The position numbers and the translations under genes were made by a program. From Orientallactaga sibirica (lineage: Eukaryota > Chordata > Mammalia > Rodentia > Dipodidae), in contig JAEOAD010000034.1 of assembly GCA_036365145.1 (NCBI GenBank), positions 15,963,501-16,027,500 of the forward strand: 64,000 nucleotides of DNA, read 5' to 3'. The notes below the pieces were generated by a model. It had not been told where the DNA came from. It was given only the letters and a program-made list of their open reading frames with translations, and searched no databases. Of this stretch, positions 56,696 through 64,000 are shown piece after piece (position 1 is the first letter of the stretch; every line of letters starts with the position of its first letter).

Positions 56696-57372
56696 ACACG
56701 TCACCTGAGCTTTAGTGATTGCAACCTGAGCTTTGGTTCCCTCCTCCATAACACTGGAAATTTGGGCAAAGCAATGGCTGAAATGTTTTCCATTTCTTTT
56801 TCTGCTCACTTGACAAATAGTTATTATATGTATTTAAGACAACTTGATGTCTTCATAGATGCACATAGTGTGAGAAGAGCATAACCAAGACCTTGCCTAG
56901 TCACCATTTTCTCTTTCCTTCCCCTTCTTCTTATCGTGCTCTCTCTTTCCTCTCACTGCTACTTGAGATCTCTTCTGTGAGTAAATGTCAGTATATTCGA
57001 CATTATGGTCCCCCGTGCTCTACATTAACTCTCCAGGACTTATTCATCTTACACTACTGAAATTTTGTGTACTTTAATGCACACTTCCCCATGTCTACCC
57101 AGTTGTGCTACCCCTGGGGGAAGGGTCACTGTTCTCATCTCTGCTTCAGTAAGTTTTACTCATTACGATCCACATATACATGAGACTTAGCAGGGCTGCG
57201 TTTTCTGTGTGTTTTCCTTTAAATAGTCACTTTTATCCATATTGTCCCTAATTGCCAGAATATCCTCTTTTTAAAGGTTTAGTGATATTCCACTATATGC
57301 ATATCAGTTTTTCTCCATTATCTTCCAATGGAAATATTCAGATTTTGTCTATGTTGGCTAATGCTGCAGTGA

Positions 57373-57373
<1 letters not shown>

Positions 57374-57414
<41 letters not shown>
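57374..57414. repeat. (TG)n microsatellite within L1M
   Basis: About 20 TG units. Confidence 0.95.
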
Positions 57415-57417
<3 letters not shown>

Positions 57418-57762
57418 ACTTCATTTTCTTTGAATGTCCAGAGATAGGATTGGTACATTACGTGGTACTTGTAGTTTCTAGTTTCAAGTTTTTTAGAGAA
57501 CCACCATACTCTTTCCCAAGATGGGAACATAAAACTCATATTCCAGTCAACAGTGTATATGCATTTCCATATTTTTCACCAGCACTTGTTATCTATCGTC
57601 ATTTTTGTAATAGCTATTCCAGTAGGTATGAGGTGATATTTCTCTATGGTGGTCAGTGAAGGCATGCAGATTTTCATATCCCTCTTGGCCTCTTGTTTGT
57701 CTTCTTTCTTGGGAAAGAATACATTTATTCTGGCAAAGAGCCCGATATTTAATACAGTTTTT

Positions 57763-57910
57763 TAATTTTTGTTTTGTAATTGAAGTAGGGTCTTATGTAC
57801 CCCAGGCTGGCCACAAATTTGCTTTGTAGCTGAAAAGGCCTTGAATTACTGATCTTCCTGCCTCTACCTCTTCAGTGCTGAGATTATAGAAGTGCCATGA
57901 TGCCCATCTA
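57763..57910 (-). repeat. Proto-B1-like SINE in L1M
   Basis: GAAGTAGGGTCTTATGTACC, CCAGGCTGGCCACAAATTTG, TTCAGTGCTGAGATTATAGA; old antisense B1. Confidence 0.72.
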
Positions 57911-57916
57911 AAGACA

Positions 57917-57975
57917 TTTTCTTTTCTTTTCTTTTCTTTTCTTTTCTTTTCTTTTCTTTTCTTTTCTTTTTTTTT
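57917..57975. repeat. (CTTTT)n pentamer repeat
   Basis: Eleven or so CTTTT units on the plus strand. Confidence 0.94.
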
Positions 57976-58007
57976 CTCTTCTCTTCTTTCTCTTTTTTCT
58001 TTCTTGT

Positions 58008-58080
58008 TGGTGCTGAGTGTTGAATTCGGGGCCATGTACATGCTAGGTAAGTATGTAGTACTGACCTGTATCCTCAGTCC
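58008..58080 (-). repeat. ID SINE, antisense
   Basis: GGTGCTGAGTGTTGAATTCG, GGGCCATGTACATGCTAGG, then ACTGACCTGTATCCTCAGTC is an antisense ID element preceded by a T-rich (A-rich in sense) tail. Confidence 0.75.
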
Positions 58081-58349
58081 ATTAATTTTAGATACTAGTT
58101 CCTTGTCACTTATGGCTGGAGAATGTTTTCTCCCACCCCACAGGTTATCTCTTCACTATATTGATTATTGTGTTTTCATGGGAAATCTTTTCTGTGTGAA
58201 TCCCACTTGTTTATTTTGCTTTTGTTGTCTACATTTTAGTGTTTTATCAAAAAAAATTATTGCTCACACCATTTGCTTGATGTAAATATTGTTTATTGCA
58301 TTTTCTTCTACTACTTTTAGAGTTTTTAGGATTATCTTAATGTCTTTAT

Positions 58350-58675
58350 GTTAGGAAAGTTTTTCACTGCTGTGACAAAAGTTCCTGACAGAGACACTAA
58401 GGGAGAGGGGAATTATTTTGGCTCTAAGGAATCAGGGGAGAGGAGAGGAGAACAGGCAGAAGAGCCCCTTTCCCCTTCCCCCATTGAGTGGAGATCCTGG
58501 AAGAAACCCCTTTCCTTGCCCAGGAAGCAGGGAAGGTACCCAGAAGCAGAAGTGGGCACAATCTTCAAAGGCTTGCTTCTTGTGAGCAGTTCTGCTAACT
58601 AGACCCAACCTCCTAAAGGCTCCAGCCTTCATAATACTATCACAAGTTGTGGCCTGAGGGCGAATTCAAAGCGTG
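58350..58675 (-). mobile_element. MaLR-like LTR fragment inserted in L1M, antisense
   Basis: ACTGCTGTGACAAAAGTTCC, GGGAATTATTTTGGCTCTAA, CTAACTAGACCCAACCTCCT, ACAAGTTGTGGCCTGAGG. L1 sequence resumes afterwards. No internal genes. Confidence 0.5.
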
Positions 58676-58742
58676 TGTCTGAGGAGGACATATCAAGTTC
58701 AATCCTAAACAGTCTTTGTGCAGTTTCAGGGATTTTGTTTTG

Positions 58743-58745
<3 letters not shown>

Positions 58746-58778
<33 letters not shown>
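58746..58778. repeat. (TG)n microsatellite
   Basis: About 16 TG units after a TTTTG repeat. Confidence 0.95.
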
Positions 58779-58780
<2 letters not shown>

Positions 58781-59676
58781 ACTATGAAGTAAGCATGCAG
58801 TTTAACTCTTTTGCAAGAGGATATCAGGTTTCCCCACAACACTTATTTGAAGAGATGACATGCTTAGAATCCTTCTCAAAGATATGTTAAACTTATATGT
58901 CATGACTTATTTATGCTTCTAAATGCTGTGGAACTACTATATATGGCTCTTTTTTATGCCAGTACTATTTTGTTTTGATTAGTGTAGTTTTGTAATGTGT
59001 TTTAAAAGCAATAAATGTGTTGACTACAAATGTGATATTCTGGCCTAAAATTATTTTGACCATTTGGGGCTCTTATGGTTCCAAAAGAAACTTAAGACTA
59101 CTTTTCCAATTTCTATAAAGAATACTATTGTTGTTTTGATAGGATATGGAGAACATTTAATTTTTATATCATTGTGGGTAATATGAAAAAATGTAATTAT
59201 AAGTCTTTCAATAATGACATAATTGTCTTTTTATTGATAAATTCCTTCTTTAATTAATTTTCTTCCTATTTTATGATCCTCAAAGACAACTTTATTATTT
59301 CTTTGGTTAAATTTATTCCTAATTATTTTATTCTTTTCCTGGCTATTGTTTATACAGTTATTTTATTAAATTTGATTTTTAGAATAATTCAGTGTCAACA
59401 CATAGAAATAACAATGGTTTTGTAGGGTGATTTTGTATCTTGCAACTTGATCAAATTTATTTATGAGTTATGAGGGTTTTTGTTGAGTCTCTTGGGTTTT
59501 TTTTAAATATCTGATCATATCATCTGTAAACAGATATTTTTTTAGCCTTAGATGCTTTTGAAGGTTTTTCTTTCTTAATTGCTGCCTAGTAGTTCCAGTA
59601 GTATGCTGAACAGAAGTGGAGAGAATAGAAATTAGAATAGGATTTTAGAGAAATTCTTCCAGTTTCCCCATTTAAA

Positions 59677-59869
59677 AGTTTTTATTTATTTATTTGGAGA
59701 GAGAGAGAAAGTGAGAGAGAGCACACCAGAACCTCTTACCATTTTAAATGAGCTCCAAATGCATGCACCTCTTTGTGCATCTTGCATTACATGGGTAGTA
59801 GAAAATTGAACCCAGGTCATCAGGCTTTAAAATCGTGTGTATTTAATTGCTGATGCATCTCTCTAGCCC
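59677..59869 (-). repeat. DIP-like SINE
   Basis: Antisense: TTTTTATTTATTTATTTGG tail, GA-rich tract, GATGCATCTCTCTAGCCCC head. More diverged than most copies. Confidence 0.83.
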
Positions 59870-59979
59870 CTCAGTTTTTATTTTTAATAATCCACAATAG
59901 TCATTTCTCCTCCATCTCCTTTTACTCCCCCTCTTCATATACTTCTTCCTCCTAACCAAAAATGCCAACTATATGTAAT

Positions 59980-60127
59980 TTTTTTTTTTCCAAGGTAGAG
60001 TCTCACTCTAGCCCAGGCTGACCTGGAACTCACTCTGTAGTCTCAGGGTGGCCTAGAATTCATGGCGATCCTCCTACCTCTGCCTCCCCAGTGCTAGGAT
60101 GAAAGACATGTGCCACCACACCTGGCC
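59980..60127 (-). repeat. B1 SINE
   Basis: Antisense: poly-T, AAGGTAGAGTCTCACTCTAG, GTCTCAGGGTGGCCTAGAAT, GTGCCACCACACCTGGCC. Flanks TATGTAATTTTT and TTTGTAATTTTT suggest an imperfect duplication. Confidence 0.9.
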
Positions 60128-60129
60128 TA

Positions 60130-60455
60130 TTTGTAATTTTTAAAGTTCAGAAAACACTTTCTTCAATGGGGTAGGCAACATTAACATTTCATAGACGATG
60201 TAGCTGAAGTCATGTTCACAAAGTGATTTGAGCTGAGCATTGACAACCCACATGGTATTAAGGACTCATTTGTGCTGCTTCACAGTGCATTCTTCTTTGA
60301 TATGCCCTTTATCTTTACTGGTATTTAATTTAGGTAGATCATTCTTGCTTCTTGCAATACTTTGTAAGGGAGAATTTTGAAGCGTTTCGTAAACATCTAG
60401 CTGAGAGAATGAAGCAAATTTAATGTTCAGAAAAATAATTAGATTTTTCTCTTTA
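60130..60455. other. Unique intronic sequence
   Basis: No feature recognised. Confidence 0.4.
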
Positions 60456-60461
60456 CTTGAT

Positions 60462-60541
60462 TCTCTCTCTCTCTCACACATACATACATGCATACATACA
60501 TACATACATACATACATACATACATACATACATACATACAT
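60462..60541. repeat. (CT)n(CATA)n tetranucleotide repeat
   Basis: A short CT tract leads into about 16 CATA units. It yields a spurious Met-Tyr-Val-Cys repeat frame on the minus strand. Confidence 0.96.
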
Positions 60542-60724
60542 GTATTCATTTATTTAATACAGGGAGAAGGAGAGAATGGGTGTGTCAGGGCCTCTAGCCA
60601 CTGAAAACGAATTCCAGACACATGTCTCTGCCTTGTTCATCTGGCTTACGTGGGTACTGGGAAATCAAACCTAGGTCCTTAGGCTTCACAGGCAAGCACC
60701 TTAACCTCTAAGCCATCTCTCCAG
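60542..60724 (-). repeat. DIP-like SINE
   Basis: Antisense: ATTCATTTATTTAATACAGG tail, GTGTGTCAGGGCCTCTAGCC body, CTCTAAGCCATCTCTCCAG head. Confidence 0.87.
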
Positions 60725-61050
60725 TATAATATAACCTAGATAAGATATATATCTTAGTATTGATGTAGGTATTTTGGGTCTAGAGATGGATTAAATTCCA
60801 TAATGATTCAGGAGGTATCAGGCTAGTAGACCCTAACTTTTGGGTTCTTATCCAATTAACAAAGAATTTAAAAAATGGACTTGTGAATGGTAAATTATGA
60901 AGTGTGAGGTTTATTTATGATCCAGAGGGAAAGCAAGCTGAAAGACTGAAGTAAGAAAGGAATTCTTCCCCTTTCCTGATTGAAAAAAAGGATAAGGAGA
61001 GATGAAGAGAATCTCCTTCACAGAGAAATCTTCAGGAAAGAGCCTCTGAA
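60725..61050. other. Unique intronic sequence
   Basis: No feature recognised. Confidence 0.4.
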
Positions 61051-61052
61051 GA

Positions 61053-61053
61053 G

Positions 61054-61119
<66 letters not shown>
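61053..61119. repeat. (CA)n(GA)n compound microsatellite
   Basis: About 22 CA units followed by about 11 GA units. Confidence 0.95.
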
Positions 61120-61452
61120 AAGCAAATCATGACAACCCAATCCAATTGGACCCCTTCATCTTCACACTCATATAGGGTGTCAGGAAAAGTTAAGAGATAG
61201 AATAGTAAAGGGCTCAGAGCTTAAAGAAAGTTCACACATGTAATAAAACAAGAAAGCATCCAGAACAAATACATGTAAGAAATAACAGGAAAATATCCAG
61301 GCAAAAGGAAATGCCTACCCCTTCCCAGTCAAGCTGGGGGAGACTCACACATTTGTGTTCAGACAGAATTACAGGATGGAGGGATCCAAGACAAGGAAGA
61401 AGAGAGATTACACATGTGGTTAGGCTCTTTTATAAGGATCAAAAATCTAATT
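61120..61452. other. Unique intronic sequence
   Basis: No feature recognised. Confidence 0.4.
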
Positions 61453-61454
61453 AG

Positions 61455-61627
61455 GGGGGTGGAAAGATTGCTTAATGGTTCTGGCGGATGCCTGCAAATA
61501 CAAAGAACCCAGTTCCCCAGGACCCATGTAAGCCAGATGCACAAAGTGGCACATGTATATGGAGTTCGTTTGCGGTAGCTGGAGCCCCTAGCATGCCCCC
61601 CTCAAATAAATAAATAAAAATATAAAT
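61455..61627 (+). repeat. DIP-like SINE, shortened
   Basis: Sense: GGGGGGTGGAAAGATTGCTT head, CCATGTAAGCCAGATGCAC body, no CT-rich stretch, and CAAATAAATAAATAAAAA tail. Confidence 0.84.
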
Positions 61628-61910
61628 TTAAAATATCTTGTCATGAGTCTCAGGTATGTAAAAGACAGACCTGATTGGTTTGTGGACTCAATAGGCTGAA
61701 TCAGGAGGGGTCAGCTAACCCAAATGTGCTAAGCTAAAGAAGAAGCAAGAAGTTGCTGCCTAAGAGTTTTGGATAAGACTGGATCAGATGCAGGTTCCAG
61801 TCCTGCCAGATCAGGCAAGGTGGCGTCCCATGTCCTCTTGGATCTTTGTTTCTCACTGACTGCCTATGAAAAAGCTCTCTCTCTCTTATTCCTCCTTCAG
61901 CATTATGTTT

Positions 61911-62156
61911 CCTCTGATTATTCTTTTCTATTTTTATTTGTATTTATTTATTTGAGAGATAGATATGGAGAGAGAGAGAGACAGAGAGAGCATAGGCATA
62001 CTAGGGCTCCAGCCACTCCAAACAAACTGCAGATGCATGTGCCACCTTGTGAATCTGGCTTATGTGGGTCCTGGGGAATTGAACCGGGTGCTTTGGCTTT
62101 ACAGGCAAGCATCTTAACAGTTAAGCCATCTCTCTAGCCCACCTCTGATTATTCTT
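61911..62156 (-). repeat. DIP-like SINE with 15-bp target-site duplication
   Basis: Antisense DIP (about 61931-62140) flanked by identical CCTCTGATTATTCTT at 61911-61925 and 62142-62156. The intact duplication marks a recent insertion. Confidence 0.93.
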
Positions 62157-62216
62157 ATACTCTGCTGGGGAGTGTATTTACTTTCAACTTACTGGGGATT
62201 TTCATGAAAAGTTGCA

Positions 62217-62261
62217 GTGTGTGTGTGTGTGTGTTCTCTCGTCTCCTATGTGTGATTCTCT

Positions 62262-62299
<38 letters not shown>

Positions 62300-62634
62300 G
62301 TTCCTGTATGGCTGTACTTATGCATGTGGTAGTGTGCATTTCAGTGTGAGTGCATGCCTATGGAGATCAGAACTTGATATCAAGTAGATACTTTACACCT
62401 GTTACTCTCCATCTTATTATTGAGACAGTATCTCTCACTGAGCCAGGAGCTCACAGAGTTCTCTAGACTCGCTGCCGAGCAATCCTCAGGAGTCTTCATG
62501 TTTACAGCTCCTGAGGTCTGGAATTACAGGTGTATGTCGCTGCACCTTGCTCCCTACATGGGTACTGGGTATTGAACTCAGAACCTCAAGCTGGCTTAGT
62601 AAGTACTTTACCAACTGAAATATCTTCCCAGCAA
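62217..62634 (-). repeat. B4-like SINE, antisense, with TG repeats
   Basis: TG tracts at 62217-62234 and 62265-62295, then ATTGAGACAGTATCTCTCAC, GAGCCAGGAGCTCACAGAG, GGAATTACAGGTGTATGTCG, TACATGGGTACTGGGTATTG, AAGTACTTTACCAACTGAAA. Confidence 0.72.
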
Positions 62635-62639
62635 GGCCC

Positions 62640-63220
62640 ATGGCCTAATTTTTAGGAGATTTTGATCTTGAATATAAGCATAATGGTGTTTGGAAACAAA
62701 CACTGGATTTGTTTCTGCTGTGATCACTAATGCCCGCTTAAAGCCTAAAAGAGTATTGTTGTATAGGGACAGTCCAATGAGTCTTTGTGAAATCAGAAAC
62801 TAAATTAATAAATATATAATAATCTTCCTAGGGAAACCTCTTGTTAGCAACTTGGATTCCAAATTTTGTTTCATGTGTATTTGACCACAGTTAAGCTTCT
62901 GATCTTTCATGGAGTCATAATTACAACAGATAAATAAATAATGCAAAAATATAAGAGAAAGGAGGGAGAGTGAGAACCCTCACACAAAACCCTCTTATCA
63001 TTGAGTATACCCTCATTTTACAGATCTTTGGGATAAAACTTTTGGTCTGTGTGCCTCTTATATAGGCACACATGAGACATCTCACACTGGATAAAGGACA
63101 TCAATTTGCTGAGTTGTCAAGCTGGAAATTGTACTTTTCTGCATGGACAGAGTTGATGGAAGGCCCTTAAATTTGTGTTGTAGACTAAGAGTAGTGTCTT
63201 GGCTTCCAGTATTATCTTCA
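62640..63220. other. Unique intronic sequence
   Basis: No feature recognised. Confidence 0.4.
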
Positions 63221-63224
63221 TTTC

Positions 63225-63410
63225 AACCATCAACATACCCTTTCATCATGCAGGCATCCAAACCCTCTTTTGTGCCAAGCATTCTGCTAGTTACCATGGA
63301 TATAAATAGAAAGATAACCTCCTTGCCGAAGGAACTAAAGTCATAGTGTTAGTGTCAGGGAGATAAACAGCTATAAAACAATGCTTTTAAACTATACTAA
63401 AAGCATGGGA
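63225..63410 (-). repeat. L2 relic, antisense
   Basis: TTTTGTGCCAAGCATTCTGC, TAGTTACCATGGATATAAAT, GATAACCTCCTTGCCGAAGG, TAGTGTCAGGGAGATAAACA follow the antisense L2 3' end. Confidence 0.65.
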
Positions 63411-63559
63411 CAGATTATGTCATTAGGTTTTGTTTCTCTTCTGAATATATCTTACACTTTTCTACTACTCTTTAGTAGTCTTCTTGGGCAGTTCTACTAT
63501 GTTCGCATTAGTGGACAAACACTGGCTATTATGATATTTTGGTCCTAATTCTAACTTTC

Positions 63560-63715
63560 TATCTGATTTGTGAAATAAACCTAGTGAAATCCAGTACTCC
63601 ATCCAGGCCTTTGTCCACTCATCTCTAAAATGAGATGGTTGGACTAAATGTTTTCTGAGAGCCTTTCCTGTTCTTACATGTTATAGTTCGGTGAGTCCTC
63701 TCTCTTCTAAAACAT
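63560..63715 (+). repeat. MIR3-type SINE relic
   Basis: CCACTCATCTCTAAAATGAG, ATGGTTGGACTAAATGTTTT, CTGAGAGCCTTTCCTGTTC fit the MIR3 3' half. Confidence 0.6.
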
Positions 63716-64000
63716 TTCAGAATATTTATTTCTCTTTGACTGTTATCCCCATACTCTGGGGATCAAGTATGTTCTTCCTATGATTCCTTTCTTAAAATTA
63801 ACAGACTGACATTTTATCATTAGATATAGCTGGCTCACCCCACTTCAGAGCAGAGATGTTTTGTCTCTTGCAGATGGCAGATGGTAGGGGGAAGGTTCTG
63901 ACTACACCGATTATGCACTTCTATTTCAGCCTGCTCTGTAATTCTCTCCTGCTTTTGGATCCTTTTCTTCTGCTGAGTACCACCCACCTGCTTCTGGGAG

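Larger units (their letters stand above)
56990..59650 (-). repeat. L1M LINE, antisense, multiply interrupted
   Basis: Antisense old L1 3' half in order: GGACTTATTCATCTTACAC, AATGCTGCAGTGAATG, ACCAGCACTTGTTATCTATC, GAGGTGATATTTCTC, ATGCCAGTACTATTTTGTTT, GGTTAAATTTATTCCTAATT, TAGTTCCAGTAGTATGCTGA. It is broken by TG repeats, a B1 relic, an ID element and an LTR fragment. Reverse-transcriptase frames are destroyed. Confidence 0.82.
40142..64000 (+). other. BRINP1 intron 2 (proximal part)
   Basis: No coding segment matching the continuation of BRINP1 occurs after the donor at 40142, so the remaining 23.9 kb is taken as the beginning of intron 2. It contains only repeats and unique non-coding sequence. 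Confidence 0.8.

Noticed and set aside
57252..57659. A 135-codon plus-strand frame at 57252.
   Set aside because: It is antisense to an L1M relic and contains a (TG)n tract.
1..64000. Search for bacterial, phage, CRISPR or operon features, U6/7SK/Y-RNA copies, and the second BRINP1 coding exon.
   Set aside because: None was seen. Repeat content, splice sites and composition are mammalian, and no segment encodes the BRINP1 sequence that follows the split Arg codon.

Overview
This window is mammalian nuclear DNA, almost certainly from a rodent of the jerboa group (Dipodoidea, for example Jaculus). The evidence is the repeat content. There are about 18 copies of a tRNA-headed, CT-rich, AATAAA-tailed SINE that I take to be the dipodid DIP element (B2 superfamily). 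There are also B1/proto-B1 monomers, ID-B1 composites (B4), ID fragments, rodent-type ERVL-MaLR LTRs, and older MIR, L2 and L1M relics. Base composition is AT-rich and CpG-poor throughout, with no CpG island. Nothing bacterial, phage-like or CRISPR-like is present. The species and SINE family names come from remembered family structure, not from a database search.

One protein-coding exon is recognisable: 39874-40141 on the + strand, the first coding exon of BRINP1 (DBCCR1/FAM5A), a brain-enriched secretory-pathway protein of the MACPF superfamily. It has a polypyrimidine tract and AG acceptor, a 50-nt 5'UTR segment with two upstream AUGs, the start codon at 39924, 72 complete codons plus two bases, and a GT donor. 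The next coding exon, whose protein continues after the split Arg codon, is not in the window. Nor is a GC-rich promoter or first exon. The window therefore reads as the distal ~39.9 kb of intron 1 (or intron plus upstream DNA), exon 2, and the first ~23.9 kb of intron 2.

The rest is layered repeats in unique intronic sequence. 1-20 kb holds L2/MIR relics, B4 and DIP/B1 insertions, an L1M 3' end (10990-11860), microsatellites, an unclassified TSD-flanked insertion (7352-7550), and a retrotransposed 5S rRNA pseudogene with a perfect 14-bp duplication (19593-19712). 20-40 kb holds a DIP nested inside a DIP (25463-26005), two antisense MaLR-like LTRs (29330-29995), an L2 ORF2 relic (30190-31020), an L2 3' end (34620-35180) and a solo MaLR LTR (37585-37932). 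40-64 kb holds a B1 nested in a MIR, a 23-bp minisatellite (42838-43024), several DIP insertions, and a multiply interrupted antisense L1M (56990-59650).

I found no convincing new biological system. The observations most worth checking are the two upstream AUGs in the BRINP1 exon, the unclassified insertion at 7.35 kb, the 5S pseudogene, the minisatellite, and the strong antisense bias of SINEs relative to BRINP1.
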